From: Streptacidiphilus rugosus AM-16
GTDB taxonomy: Bacteria > Actinomycetota > Actinomycetes > Streptomycetales > Streptomycetaceae
Reading direction: 5' to 3'
Assembly: GCF_000744655.1 (NCBI RefSeq)
Contig: NZ_JQMJ01000004.1
Span: forward strand, 6,837,698 to 6,901,697
Length of the DNA stretch: 64,000 nt
The position numbers and the translations under genes are program-made. The notes under the pieces are model-generated. The model made no database searches. It was given only the letters and a program-made list of their open reading frames with translations, and was not told the origin of the DNA. Shown one piece after another: positions 17,409 through 26,549 of the stretch (within the stretch, counting starts at the first letter, position 1; every line of letters starts with the position of its first letter).

Positions 17409-18454
17409 CCACAGACACGCAGCCCGCCCCGCCGCTCGGCGCGCGGATGGACGCCGAGATGCGGCAGCAGCCGGAGGTGCTGGCCGCGTTGGCGGCCCGC
17501 TTCCCCGCCCTCACCGACGAGGTCGCCCGCCTGGGCGGCCCGGAGGGACCGGTCGGCGTCGCCTTCCTGGCCCGCGGCTCCTCCGACCACGCGGCACTGC
17601 TCGGCCGCTACGCCGTGGAACTGGGCGCCGGACTGCCCACCTGCCTGGTGGCCCCGAGCGTGGCCACCGCGTACCGGCGTGCGCCGGAGGGCTTCCGCGG
17701 CTGGCTGCTGGTGGCGCTCTCGCAGTCCGGGCGCACCCCCGAGATCGTGGACCTGGCGCGCCGTTACACCGACGCCGGGGCGTCGGTGATCGCGGTCACG
17801 AACGACGGCGAGTCCGAACTGGCCCGCGCCGCCCGGCTGACCATCGCGCTGGAAGCCGGGCCGGAGCGGGCGGTTCCCGCCACCAAGACGGTCACCGCGC
17901 AGATGCTCGCGGTGCTGGCGGTGGCGGCGGGGCTCGGCGACGGCCTGACCCACGCCCAGGCCGAGGCGCTGCCGCACGCGGTGGCCGCTCTGCTCGCCGA
18001 CGGGACCGGCCCGGCCCGGGTGGCGGAACTGCTGGCCGGACACGACCGCGTGGCCGTGGTGGGCCGCGGCGCCTGCTACCCGGCCGCGCTGGAGAGCGCG
18101 TTGAAGCTCCAGGAGACCACCGGGCTGATGGCCCACGGCTTCTCCACGGCGGACTTCCGTCACGGCCCGATCGCGGTCTGCGGTCCCGACGCGCCCGCCG
18201 TCCTGCTGGCGGGGTCCGGCCCCGCGGACGCCGACACCCTCGACCTCCGCGGTGCGCTGGGCGCGCGCGGCGCGAGGACCGTCCTGGCCGGCACGGCAAC
18301 CGACGCCGACCTGCCCTGGCCGGCCCTGGGGCACCTCGGCGAGTGCCTGACCGCGACGGTCCGCGGCCAGCAGCTCGCCCTGGCCACCTCCCGCCGTCTC
18401 GGGGTGGACCCCGACCGACCGCAGGGCCTCAACAAGGTCACCATGACCAACTGA
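17405..18454 (+). CDS. SIS domain sugar isomerase/deglycase-like protein
   Basis: 349 residues with two SIS domains (about 45-175 and 205-340), as in the isomerase half of GlmS, in AgaS and in FrlB. Phosphosugar-binding motifs are seen: ARGSSDHAALLGRYAVE, LSQSGRTPEIVD, and in the second half GRGACYPAALESALKLQETT with HGFSTADFRHGPIA. Such proteins isomerise or deaminate/deglycate ketosamine or aldosamine phosphates. Its coupling with an APC permease and a kinase suggests cleavage of a phosphorylated fructosamine to sugar phosphate plus amino acid. GlmS-like amidotransfer is excluded because there is no glutaminase domain. Confidence 0.87.
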   Translation: MTTDTQPAPPLGARMDAEMRQQPEVLAALAARFPALTDEVARLGGPEGPVGVAFLARGSSDHAALLGRYAVELGAGLPTCLVAPSVATAYRRAPEGFRGWLLVALSQSGRTPEIVDLARRYTDAGASVIAVTNDGESELARAARLTIALEAGPERAVPATKTVTAQMLAVLAVAAGLGDGLTHAQAEALPHAVAALLADGTGPARVAELLAGHDRVAVVGRGACYPAALESALKLQETTGLMAHGFSTADFRHGPIAVCGPDAPAVLLAGSGPADADTLDLRGALGARGARTVLAGTATDADLPWPALGHLGECLTATVRGQQLALATSRRLGVDPDRPQGLNKVTMTN

Positions 18455-18466
18455 GGCGCCGCCCCC

Positions 18467-18720
18467 GGGGCGCGAGGAACTGCGCGAGCAACCACCCTGG
18501 GCGGATGGCCCTGCGCGTTCGGCCCGCCGGCTGCGTGGGTGGCTTGTCGCGCACGCAGTTGATCGAGCAGAGCCTCGCGCCCCTGGGTAGTGCAACCGGC
18601 CCACGGCGGTAAGGCCCGCGCCCGCGCGCCCGAGGCGCGCAGTTCCTCGCGCCCCTGAGGTGGTGAAAACTGGCCCACGGCAGTGAGGCTCGCGCCCGCG
18701 TGCCGGAGGCGTGGCACCGG
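18467..18720. repeat. intergenic hairpin repeat, copy 2
   Basis: Same family as at 7173. Left arm GGGGCGCGAGGAACTGCGCGA at 18467, opposed by TCGCGCACGCAGTTGATCGA...CCTCGCGCCCCTG (18547-18585) and a further GCGCAGTTCCTCGCGCCCCTG arm near 18638-18658. The GCGGATGGCCCTGCGCGTT module is at about 18499. It separates the convergent SIS and alcohol dehydrogenase genes. Confidence 0.7.
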
Positions 18721-18724
18721 GGGT

Positions 18725-19792
18725 TCAGAAGGTGAGGACCGCGCGGGCCACGCCGCCCGTCTCCGTCGCCTTCGCCGCCTCTTCGAACTGGTCGATCGGG
18801 AAGGTGCAGGTGACCAGTTCGTCCAGGAGGAGCCGGCCCTCGGCGTAGAGCTGGGCGTAGCGGCCGATGTCCAGCTGCGGGCGGCTGGAGCCGTAGCGGC
18901 AGCCCAGGATGGACTTGTCCAGGAACAGCTCCGCCGGGCGGAACGACGCCTCCGCGTCCGCCGCGGGCATGCCGAGCAGCACGGCCTGGCCGTGCCGGTC
19001 GATCATGTCGATTGCCTGCCGGGTGAGCCGGGTCGGGCCGACGCACTCGAAGGCGTGGTCGACTCCGTTCGGCTCCAGCGCGCGGACGGCCGCGACCGTG
19101 TCCTCGACCGCCCGGGCGTCGATGAAGTCGGTCGCGCCGAAGGTCCGGGCGATCGTCTCCTTCTCGGCCACCGCGTCGATCGCGATGATCCGGGACGCGC
19201 CCGAGATCCGCGCGCCCTGGATGACGTTGAGCCCGATGCCGCCGCAGCCGATCACGGCGACGGTGTCGCCGATGTCGACCCTGGCCCGGTTGATCGCGGC
19301 GCCGACGCCGGTCAGCACGCCGCAGCCGATCAGCGCCGCCGAGGTGAACGGGATGGCGGGATCGACCGGTACCACCTGGACCGCCTTGACCACCGTGCGC
19401 TCGGCGAAGACGGACGTGGAGGCGAAGTTGTAGAGCTGCTGGTCGCCGCGGGTGAACGGCTTGCCGGGGAAGCCGATCGCCTTGCGGCACATGGTGGGCC
19501 GCCCCCGGCCGCACTCGCGGCATGTGCCGCAGCTGGCCAGGGTGGAGAGCGCGACGTGGTCGCCCGGCTTGACGTGGGTGACCCCCGCGCCGACGGACTC
19601 CACCGTGCCCGCGCCCTCGTGACCGAGCACGACCGGGACCGGGAAGGGGATGGTCCCGTCGATGACGGACAGGTCGCTGTGGCAGAGCCCCGCCGCCGCG
19701 ATCTTCACCATCACCTCGCCGGGCCCCGGCTCACGGACCGTCAGGTCGTCGACCACCTGCGGGGCCTTGCCGTCGAAGATGACGCCCTTCAT
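18725..19792 (-). CDS. zinc-dependent alcohol dehydrogenase (MDR family)
   Basis: 355 residues. Catalytic zinc ligands Cys37 (AGLCHSD) and His58-Glu59 (GHEGAG), structural zinc Cys88, Cys91, Cys94 and Cys102, and an NAD-binding Rossmann motif VAVIGCGGIGLNVIQGA. This is the class III-like group (Rxyl_3153/NDMA-dependent alcohol dehydrogenase type) that oxidises primary alcohols to aldehydes. It lies 41 nt after the aldehyde dehydrogenase gene on the same strand, so the pair can turn an alcohol into a carboxylic acid for CoA activation. ATG 19792 has GGGAGAA upstream. Confidence 0.92.
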   Translation of the reverse strand: MKGVIFDGKAPQVVDDLTVREPGPGEVMVKIAAAGLCHSDLSVIDGTIPFPVPVVLGHEGAGTVESVGAGVTHVKPGDHVALSTLASCGTCRECGRGRPTMCRKAIGFPGKPFTRGDQQLYNFASTSVFAERTVVKAVQVVPVDPAIPFTSAALIGCGVLTGVGAAINRARVDIGDTVAVIGCGGIGLNVIQGARISGASRIIAIDAVAEKETIARTFGATDFIDARAVEDTVAAVRALEPNGVDHAFECVGPTRLTRQAIDMIDRHGQAVLLGMPAADAEASFRPAELFLDKSILGCRYGSSRPQLDIGRYAQLYAEGRLLLDELVTCTFPIDQFEEAAKATETGGVARAVLTF

Positions 19793-19833
19793 GGTGCGTT
19801 CTCCCTTCTTCCTCGGGACTCGGTGCTGAAGAC

Positions 19834-21312
19834 TCAGGACTGCCAGACGAGGGCCTGCTGCTCGCTGTACGCGTGCAGACCGAAGGAGCCGCCGTCGCGG
19901 CCGACGCCGCTCTGCTTGAAGCCGCCGAAGGGCGTCTCCGGGTGCCGCTGGGCGGTGTTGATGCCGACGTTGCCGGTGCGCAGGCGGGCCGCGAGCGTGT
20001 AGGCGCGGGCCGTGTCCGCGGTGAAGAGGTAGTCGTAGAGGCCGTAGTCGGTGGAGTTCGCGAGGGCGATCGCCTCCTCGTCGTCCTCGAACGGGATGAC
20101 CGCCACGACCGGTCCGAAGACCTCCTCGCGGGCGATCGTCATCGCCGGGGTGACCTCGGCCAGCAGCGTCGGCGCGACGAAGAAGCCGGCGCCCGGCAGC
20201 TCCGGTGTGTCCGCGGTGTGCTCCTTGCGGGTCCCGCCCAGCACCAGCCTGGCGCCCTCGCCGACCGCGCCGGCGATGTAGCCCTCGACGCGGTCGCGGT
20301 GGGCCGCCGAGATGACCGGGCCCACGACGGTGGTCGGCAGCAGCGGATCGCCCACGGGAAGCCGGGCGGCGTAGCGGGCGAGCCCGGCGACGACCTCGTC
20401 GTAGCGGGAGCGGTGGACCAGCGCCCGGGTGGGCGCGGTGCAGATCTGCCCGGAGTGGAAGGCCCAGGTCGAGCCGATCGCGGAGACGGCCTTGGCCACG
20501 TCCGCGTCCTCGAACACGATCGCCGCGCCCTTGCCGCCGAGCTCCATCAGCAGGCGTTTCATGGTGGCGCCGCCGTCGGTGGCGATCCTCCGGCCGACGG
20601 TGGTCGAGCCGGTGAAGCTGATCATGTCGACGTCCGGCGAGGCCACGAGCGCGGCGCCGGCGGCCGCGCCGGAGTCGGTGACCACGTTGAAGATCCCGGC
20701 GGGCGCGCCCGCCTCGACGAAGATCTCGCCGAGCTTCAGGCAGGCCAGCGGGTCCTGGGGGGCCGGTTTGGCGACGACGGTGTTGCCCATCGCCAGCGCG
20801 GGCGCGAGCTTTCCGGCCAGGTTCACGATCGGGAAGTTGTAGGAGGTGATGCAGCCGACCACCCCGACCGGCCGCCGCGCGGCGACGGCGTTGGTCAGCC
20901 CTCCCGCGGCGAGCGCGGTCTGGGCCACCGGCACCGGCGGGAGCGCGTCGACGGTGGGCTCGAACGCGCCGCGGGCGTAGCGGCGGAAGCGGTCGGCGAC
21001 GACGGGCAGCTGCATGGTGGAGGCGACCCGCATGGTCGCCCCGGTCTCGGCCTGCAGCAGGGGCACGAAGTCCTCGGCCCGCGCCATGACGAGCTCGGCG
21101 ACCCGCTCCAGGAGTTCCGCTCGGGCGGAAGGCGACGTGGCCGCCCATTCCGCCTGCGCCCTGCGCGCGGCGGCGACGGCGTCGGCGACGTCGGAGGCGG
21201 ACGCCTCCGGCGCGGCCCCGACGAGGCCTTCGGTGCCGGGGTTGATGACGTCATAGGTGCCGGCGGAGCCCTCGCGCCATTCGTTGTCGATGAACAGACG
21301 GTGTTCGTTCAT
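19834..21312 (-). CDS. aldehyde dehydrogenase family protein
   Basis: 492 residues. Catalytic Cys291 (SGQICTAPTRA), general base Glu257 (MELGGKG), the oxyanion Asn159 in TSYNFP and NAD-binding Lys182 (VVAKPA) are all in place, with FTGSTTVGR at the cofactor turn. It oxidises aldehydes to acids with NAD(P). It precedes the alcohol dehydrogenase in a leftward pair. ATG 21312 is preferred to an ATG at 21345 that lies at the edge of an intergenic repeat. Confidence 0.93.
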   Translation of the reverse strand: MNEHRLFIDNEWREGSAGTYDVINPGTEGLVGAAPEASASDVADAVAAARRAQAEWAATSPSARAELLERVAELVMARAEDFVPLLQAETGATMRVASTMQLPVVADRFRRYARGAFEPTVDALPPVPVAQTALAAGGLTNAVAARRPVGVVGCITSYNFPIVNLAGKLAPALAMGNTVVAKPAPQDPLACLKLGEIFVEAGAPAGIFNVVTDSGAAAGAALVASPDVDMISFTGSTTVGRRIATDGGATMKRLLMELGGKGAAIVFEDADVAKAVSAIGSTWAFHSGQICTAPTRALVHRSRYDEVVAGLARYAARLPVGDPLLPTTVVGPVISAAHRDRVEGYIAGAVGEGARLVLGGTRKEHTADTPELPGAGFFVAPTLLAEVTPAMTIAREEVFGPVVAVIPFEDDEEAIALANSTDYGLYDYLFTADTARAYTLAARLRTGNVGINTAQRHPETPFGGFKQSGVGRDGGSFGLHAYSEQQALVWQS

Positions 21313-21339
21313 AACGTGCACGTCCTTCTCGTCAAGTGG

Positions 21340-21556
21340 TTGCACCCCAGGGGCGCGAGGAACTGCGCGAGAAACCCTGCTGTGCGGATGGCCCTGCGCT
21401 GGGGGCTCTAGCTGCGCGGGTGGCTTGTCGCGCGGTTCCCCGCGCCCCTGGGGTAGTGCAACTGACCCTCCGCTGTGTTGTGTCGCGCCCGCGCGCCGGA
21501 GCCGCGCAGTTCCCCGTGCCCCCCACGTCGCTGCATGGTTCCTCGCCTGCGGAGGC
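21340..21556. repeat. intergenic hairpin repeat, copy 3
   Basis: An inverted repeat spanning 21340-21461: TTGCACcCCAGGGGCGCG at the left and CGCGCCCCTGGgGtaGTGCAA at the right, with further arms to 21556. Unlike most copies it lies between two co-directional genes (acyl-CoA dehydrogenase, then aldehyde dehydrogenase), so it probably ends the upstream transcript. Confidence 0.7.
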
Positions 21557-22714
21557 TCATCCGCGGGGGAGGCCGAGGACCCGTTCGGCGATGATGTTGC
21601 GTTGGATCTGGTCGCTGCCGCCGTAGATCGTGTCCGCGCGGGAGAAGAGCAGGGTGTGCTGCGCCGGGGTCAGCGGATAGCCGTCCGGCTCGTGGGCCGC
21701 GCCTGCGGCGAACGCCCCGGCGAGGCCCTGCACCTGGATCGCCAGTTCGCCGAGGCGCTGGTGCCAGTTGCCCCAGACCAGCTTGGCCACCGCCGCCGTG
21801 CCCGGCTCCGCCGTGCCCAGCGTGCGCAGCGCGTTGGCCCGCATCACGCGCAGGTCCGCCCACTGGCGGGTCAACGCCTCCCGCAGGACGGGGTCCCGGT
21901 CGGCCCCGCTCGACGCGGCGGCGCGCAGCACCGCGTCCAGCTCGCGCTCGTAGCCGATCTGGCGGCCCAGCATGCCCGCGCCGCGTTCGAAGGAGAGCAG
22001 CGTCATCGCCACCCGCCAGCCGTCGCCGACCGCGCCCAGCACGTCCACCGACCGGGCCCCGTCGAAGAAGACCTCGCTGAACTCGCTCGCGCCGTCGAGC
22101 TGCCGGATCGGGCGGACGTCGATCCGGCCGGGCTCCTGGTCCATCGGCAGCAGCAGCAGACTGAGCCCCGCGTGCCGTTGCGAGCCGGGTTCGGTCCGGG
22201 CCAGGACGAAGCACCAGTCCGCCCACTGCGACAGCGAGGTCCAGGTCTTCTGGCCGCTGACCAGCCAGCCTTCGCCGTCCGGCGCGGGCGCCGCGACCGT
22301 GCGGACCGACGCCAGGTCGGAGCCCGCGCCCGGCTCGCTGTAGCCCTGGCACCAGATCACTTCACCGGAGGCGATGCCCGGAAGGTAGCGCTCGCGCTGC
22401 TCCGGCGTGCCGTGCCGCAGCAGGGTCGGGGCGAGCAGTTGCTCGCCGACGATGCCGAGCGGGTCCGGGGCCTTGGCGCGGGCGTACTCCTCGAACCAGA
22501 CGACCTGGCGGGTCAGGCTGTCCTCGGGCCAGCCCAGACCGATCCAGCCGCCCGCGCCCAGCTCGCGCTCCCAGGCGCGGCGCCGGCCGGCGTCCTCGGG
22601 GGTCTTGAGCCCCCGCAGGTCGGCGAAGGCGCCGCCGGGGCCCAGCCGGTCGGCGAGCCATGCCCGTGCCCGCGCGCGGAACTCCTCGTCCGCCGCGTCG
22701 AACCCGAAGTCCAT
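21557..22714 (-). CDS. acyl-CoA dehydrogenase family protein
   Basis: 385 residues. Flavin/substrate motifs WCQGYSEPGAGSDLASVRT and VSGQKTWTSLSQWADWCFVLART mark the middle domain; the C-terminal YGGSDQIQRNIIAERVLGLPRG is typical of FadE-type enzymes of steroid and branched-chain catabolism, where the substrate-side base is displaced compared with fatty-acid enzymes. It follows the SDR gene by 8 nt, so both are co-transcribed from the operator-bearing promoter at 23650. The residues LGLPRG at the end closely match those of the dehydrogenase at 27700. Confidence 0.92.
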   Translation of the reverse strand: MDFGFDAADEEFRARARAWLADRLGPGGAFADLRGLKTPEDAGRRRAWERELGAGGWIGLGWPEDSLTRQVVWFEEYARAKAPDPLGIVGEQLLAPTLLRHGTPEQRERYLPGIASGEVIWCQGYSEPGAGSDLASVRTVAAPAPDGEGWLVSGQKTWTSLSQWADWCFVLARTEPGSQRHAGLSLLLLPMDQEPGRIDVRPIRQLDGASEFSEVFFDGARSVDVLGAVGDGWRVAMTLLSFERGAGMLGRQIGYERELDAVLRAAASSGADRDPVLREALTRQWADLRVMRANALRTLGTAEPGTAAVAKLVWGNWHQRLGELAIQVQGLAGAFAAGAAHEPDGYPLTPAQHTLLFSRADTIYGGSDQIQRNIIAERVLGLPRG

Positions 22715-22722
22715 GGCTGCGC

Positions 22723-23631
22723 CTACGCGTTCGGTCGCTCGTTGGCGGCGGCGGCCTTGGCCATCGCCTCCAGCTGGACCAGCATCGGCATCGGGTCGAC
22801 GCCGACGGCGCCGGGCAGGAAGTCGGCGATCTTCTCCGGCGTCCAGGACCCCGACTCCGCGTACATCGCCCGCAGCTCCCGTGGCTGCGCCCAGACCGCG
22901 ATCTTCGGCCCGGCGACCGTGTACACCTGCCCGGTGATCTCCTTCGCCGCGTCCGAGAGCAGGTAGACCACGAGCGCCGCCACGTCCTCGGGCTCGCCGA
23001 TCTCCTTGAGCTCCATGGGCACGTTCGCCGACATCCGGGTCCGCGCCACCGGCGCGACGGCGTTGGCGGTCACCCCGTACTTGTTGAGCCCGAGCGCCGC
23101 GCTGCGCACCAGCGAGATGACACCGCCCTTGGCCGCGCTGTAATTGGCCTGGCTGACGGAGCCCTGGTGGTTGCCGCTGGTGAACCCGATCAGGGTGCCG
23201 CCGCCCTGCTTGCGCATCAGCGCGGACGCGGCGCGGAAGACGGTGAAGGTGCCCTTGAGGTGGGTGGCGACGACCGGGTCCCACTCCTCCTCCGACATGT
23301 TGAACAGCATCCGCTCGCGCAGGATCCCGGCGACGCAGACCACGCCGTCCAGCCGGCCGAAGGCGGAGACCGCCGCGCCGACCACGCGCTCGCCGCCCGC
23401 CATGGTGGCGATGTCGTCGGCGACCGCGATGGCCTCGCCGCCCGCCGTCTCGATCTCCTTGACCACCTCGTCCGCGATGTCACTGGTGGGCGCGGAGCCG
23501 TCGATGCCCACGCCGTAGTCGTTGACCACGACCTTCGCGCCCTCGGCGGCGCAGGCGAGCGCGACCGCACGCCCGATGCCGCGCCCGGCGCCGGTGACCG
23601 CGACCACTTTGCCGCGCAGGAACTCAGCCAC
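22723..23631 (-). CDS. SDR family oxidoreductase
   Basis: 302 residues. NAD-binding TGAGRGIGRA, NDYG after the second strand, catalytic Ser152, Tyr164 and Lys168 (TSGNHQG, NYSAAKGG). The long insertion after strand 2 (GSAPTSDIADEVVKEIETAGGEAI) and the C-terminal 50-residue tail match the 3-hydroxyacyl-CoA dehydrogenase SDRs of the multifunctional-enzyme type 2 group. It likely oxidises a 3-hydroxyacyl-CoA, the step between the crotonase and the thiolase. First gene of a leftward operon, divergent from the cyclase-family gene. Confidence 0.92.
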   Translation of the reverse strand: MAEFLRGKVVAVTGAGRGIGRAVALACAAEGAKVVVNDYGVGIDGSAPTSDIADEVVKEIETAGGEAIAVADDIATMAGGERVVGAAVSAFGRLDGVVCVAGILRERMLFNMSEEEWDPVVATHLKGTFTVFRAASALMRKQGGGTLIGFTSGNHQGSVSQANYSAAKGGVISLVRSAALGLNKYGVTANAVAPVARTRMSANVPMELKEIGEPEDVAALVVYLLSDAAKEITGQVYTVAGPKIAVWAQPRELRAMYAESGSWTPEKIADFLPGAVGVDPMPMLVQLEAMAKAAAANERPNA

Positions 23632-23649
23632 GCCGTACCCCTCCTCAAG

Positions 23650-23670
23650 AATCTGACGGACCGTTAGATT
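23650..23670. promoter_or_regulatory. palindromic operator (site 5 of the acyl-CoA regulon)
   Basis: aatCTGACG-GAC-CGTTAGatt, 21 bp, one mismatch between the arms, 19 bp upstream of the SDR start and 43 bp upstream of the cyclase-family start. Same half-sites as sites 1-4 and 6. Confidence 0.72.
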
Positions 23671-23712
23671 CTAGGCAGGCCACCGGACGGACGGGAAGAG
23701 GAGGCGACGCTC

Positions 23713-24648
23713 GTGCCCGCACCCAGCGAGTTCGACGAGTTCAGGGACATCGCCAAGCGCGTGAACAACTGGGGGCGCTGGGGCGCCGAGGACGAGATCG
23801 GGACACTGAACCTGATCACGCCGGAGGTGGTCCGCGCCGCCGCCGCGTGCGTCCGCAGCGGCAAGCGGTTCAACCTGGCACTGCCCCTGCAGCAGTACGG
23901 CGTGCAGACCGGCATGATCCCCGGCCGGGTCAATCCGCTGCACACGATGGTGGCGCTGAACTACGAGATGTTCGGCCCCGGCTCCATCGCCACCAGCGAC
24001 GACGTGGCCACCCTCGGCCTGCAGGCGGCCACCCACTGGGACGGCCTCGGGCACGTCAGCCACGGCGGCCGGATCTACAACGGCCGGCCCGCCGACAGCA
24101 TCAACGCCCAGGAGGGAGCGACCAGGTCAGGGGTCGAGAAGGCGACCCCGCTGGTGACCCGCGGCGTGCTGCTCGACGTCGCCCGGACCCACGGCGTCGG
24201 CAGGCTGCCCGGCGACCACGTGGTCACCCCCGAGGATCTGGAGGCGGCCGAGGAGCAGGCGGGCGTCACCGTGCGGGCCGGAGACGTGGTGCTGGTGCGC
24301 ACCGGGCAGATGCAGTTCTACCTGGGCGGGGACCGGGACGCCTACGCCTTCCCCTCCCCCGGCTTCGGACTGCGCTGCCCGGAGTGGTTCCACGCCCGGG
24401 ACGTGGTGGCCGTGGCCAACGACACGCTGACCTTCGAGACCTTCCCGCCCGAGACCGACGGCCTCTACCTGCCGGTGCACGCCCTCGACCTGGTCGAGAT
24501 GGGCATGATGCAGGGCCAGAACTGGAACCTGGAGGCGCTGGCCGCCGACTGCGCCGAGGACAGCGTCCACGAATTCCTGCTCTCCGCCCCGCCCGAGCCC
24601 TTCGTCGGCGGTGTGGGCGCGCCGGTGGCGCCGATCGCCGTGAAATAG
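23713..24648 (+). CDS. cyclase family protein (kynurenine formamidase-like hydrolase)
   Basis: 311 residues of the PF04199 cyclase fold. The metal-site region is ATHWDGLGHVSHGG (family form HxGTHxDxPxH), with DHVVTPEDLE, RAGDVVLVRTGQ and LPVHALDLVEMG later. Members hydrolyse cyclic or formylated amides or lactones using a divalent metal. In actinobacteria a cyclase of this type often travels with acyl-CoA dehydrogenases and amidohydrolases. GTG 23713 has GGAGG nine bases ahead. Divergent from the SDR-dehydrogenase operon across an operator. Confidence 0.88.
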   Translation: MPAPSEFDEFRDIAKRVNNWGRWGAEDEIGTLNLITPEVVRAAAACVRSGKRFNLALPLQQYGVQTGMIPGRVNPLHTMVALNYEMFGPGSIATSDDVATLGLQAATHWDGLGHVSHGGRIYNGRPADSINAQEGATRSGVEKATPLVTRGVLLDVARTHGVGRLPGDHVVTPEDLEAAEEQAGVTVRAGDVVLVRTGQMQFYLGGDRDAYAFPSPGFGLRCPEWFHARDVVAVANDTLTFETFPPETDGLYLPVHALDLVEMGMMQGQNWNLEALAADCAEDSVHEFLLSAPPEPFVGGVGAPVAPIAVK

Positions 24649-24687
24649 TCCGGCAACTGTTGCGACAGGGGCGGGGGCGACAGAGAC

Positions 24688-24753
24688 AGAGAAGGTGGCG
24701 CGGCGCCGTGCGCGGTTCTTCTCCACGCGGCACGGCGCCCCGCCACCTTCTCT
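24688..24753. terminator. long hairpin terminator between convergent genes
   Basis: AGAGAAGGTGGCG...GGCGCCGTGC pairs with GCACGGCGCC...CGCCACCTTCTCT over about 25 bp with two small mismatches and a loop of about 15 nt. It stands 40 nt after the cyclase-family gene. The rest of the 312-nt gap (to the SGNH hydrolase stop at 24961) shows no gene or further structure. Confidence 0.75.
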
Positions 24754-24960
24754 CGACGCCAGGGCCCTGACCCGCGCCGGAGCGATCCGCACTCGCCAAG
24801 GAAGCAGGCAGCACGACGACCGGGCGCCCTTGGCGTCCCCTCGCAACGAATCGCTGATCCCAAGCGTGATCAGGTGGACACGTCACGTCAATGGCTTGTC
24901 CGGAATTCGGATTGGTTGCGCACGGTTTGAGCCTTCATCTGTTCGTTGTCATATCGGTCG

Positions 24961-26022
24961 TCAGAACGTGTCGCCGGTCGACGCATAGCGCCGGCCCATC
25001 TCCTGCTGGTGCTCCGCGTCCGGATGCAGACCGTCCGGCAGCACGCCCCGGGCGGCGTCCGCGGCCGAGCAGAGCTCACGACCGTCCTTCCAGGTCAACG
25101 CGGTGTCACCGCGCCTGCGGTGGAGCTCGACCGCCTCGTGCAACTGGTCCCGCAGCCGTTCCAGCGTCAGATCGCCGAAGGCCTCGGACATTCCGTCCGT
25201 GAGTTCGGTCTCCCGCTCACCGCCGAACACCGGTCCGAGGACTTCGACCGGCACCTCGGGCTGGCGGGAGCGAATTTCGGCCACCAGGCCGTGAACGGCC
25301 GGAAGGAAGGTCCGCTCGCGCAATGCGGCGGTGTTGTAGACGTTGATACCGAGTTCCAGTGTTATGAAATCTGCCGGGCGGTTTGCCAGCATTCGTCCGA
25401 CCAGCGGGTCCAGCAGGCACGCGCCGCCGTAACCGAGGTTGGTGAGATTGCGGCCCAGCAGCCGGGCCGCGGTGGCGGGCCAGGTCTGGGTGGGTGTGGC
25501 CGCGTAGCCGTGGCTGATGCTGCTGCCGTAGACGGTCCACCGGGGGCGTTCGTCGGGGAACGGGAGCAGCGCCTCTCCGTCGAGCGCGCGCAGTCCGCGC
25601 AGCCGCACGGCGGGCAGGATCGGCAGCGCGATCTCGATGTCCTTCGGCCCGGCCGGCAGTCCGCCGAAGACGACCCCGGCCACGCCCAGCGCGGTCGACC
25701 GGACGGGTTCACCGTCGACGGAGAGGTCGCACCAGGCCTCGAAGACCGGCCCGCCCTGCAGTTGCACGGAGACGGCGTCCAGCAGCAGCCGGGTGGAGGC
25801 GGTGCGGACCCGGATCCGCACCCCGCTCGGGCACATGGCCGGCAGCACGAGGTCGCGGTGGTGCAGGTCCAGCTCGGCGAAGGGCAGCCGCCAGGGCATC
25901 GCCCAGGAGCGGTCCGCGGCCCACTCGACGTCGATGAAGCCTTCCATGGCCCGGACGGTCTCGGTCGCGTCCCAGGCGACCGTGGCCCGCAGCTCGGACG
26001 CGGCCAGGGAAGAAACGTTCAT
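24961..26022 (-). CDS. SGNH/GDSL hydrolase family protein
   Basis: 353 residues. The N-terminal 150 residues are a beta-sandwich-like region; the C-terminal half is an SGNH hydrolase: block I YGSSISHGY (nucleophile Ser), block II NLGYGGACLLDP (Gly), block III LELGINVYN (Asn) and block V DGLHPDA (Asp, His). This two-domain layout is that of actinobacterial GDSL esterases acting on carbohydrate esters or lipids. No signal peptide is seen, so it is probably cytoplasmic. A few AT-ending codons (for example ATA) are unusual for the region. It precedes the HATPase gene's downstream end; separate transcription is likely. Confidence 0.85.
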   Translation of the reverse strand: MNVSSLAASELRATVAWDATETVRAMEGFIDVEWAADRSWAMPWRLPFAELDLHHRDLVLPAMCPSGVRIRVRTASTRLLLDAVSVQLQGGPVFEAWCDLSVDGEPVRSTALGVAGVVFGGLPAGPKDIEIALPILPAVRLRGLRALDGEALLPFPDERPRWTVYGSSISHGYAATPTQTWPATAARLLGRNLTNLGYGGACLLDPLVGRMLANRPADFITLELGINVYNTAALRERTFLPAVHGLVAEIRSRQPEVPVEVLGPVFGGERETELTDGMSEAFGDLTLERLRDQLHEAVELHRRRGDTALTWKDGRELCSAADAARGVLPDGLHPDAEHQQEMGRRYASTGDTF

Positions 26023-26078
26023 GCAGAAGAGGTTTCCCCCTCCGGCCGGCGATCAACCGGCCGTGGCGCCGGTCCCGC

Positions 26079-26549
26079 TCAGCCCTCCATGACGTGCAGT
26101 GCGGCGGCCGGGGCCTCCGCGACGACGCCGGGCTCCTCCGGAGCCAGCTCGCACCAGACGCGCTTTCCGCTCCCGTCGGGGAACCAGCCCCAGCGGTCCG
26201 TCAGAAAACTCACCAGCTCGAGACCGCGCCCGTTGGTGTCCTCGTCCGGCGCCATCCGGGGCGCGGGCGGGCAGTCGCTGGCGTCCGCGACCTCGACCCT
26301 GACCGGGCGGCGTTCGGCGTCCAGACCGACCGGGAAGAGCAGGCTCAGCACGGCGGGGGAACCGGTGTGCACGACCGCGTTGGTGACCAGTTCGGAGACG
26401 ACCAGCACCAGCGTCTCCCCGAGCGCCGCGTCGGGGTCGAAGCCGCAGCCGGTGAGTCTGCTCCGCGCCCAACGGCGGGCGCGGCCCACCTCCGCGGGGT
26501 CGGCCTGGACCGCCGTCTGGACCTGAAGCACCTGTGCCTGAAACTGCAC
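26079..26549 (-). CDS. RsbW-like ATP-binding protein (HATPase, anti-sigma factor type)
   Basis: 156 residues, only a GHKL ATPase domain: N-box SELVTNAVVHTG, G1 box VEVADASDCPP and G2 box GRGLELVSFL. Streptomycetes have dozens of such small kinases, which bind sigma factors or phosphorylate STAS antagonists. No STAS gene is adjacent; one lies at 38188. The GTG at 26549 lacks a clear ribosome site. The 268 nt upstream of it hold no recognisable gene. Confidence 0.85.
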   Translation of the reverse strand: MQFQAQVLQVQTAVQADPAEVGRARRWARSRLTGCGFDPDAALGETLVLVVSELVTNAVVHTGSPAVLSLLFPVGLDAERRPVRVEVADASDCPPAPRMAPDEDTNGRGLELVSFLTDRWGWFPDGSGKRVWCELAPEEPGVVAEAPAAALHVMEG

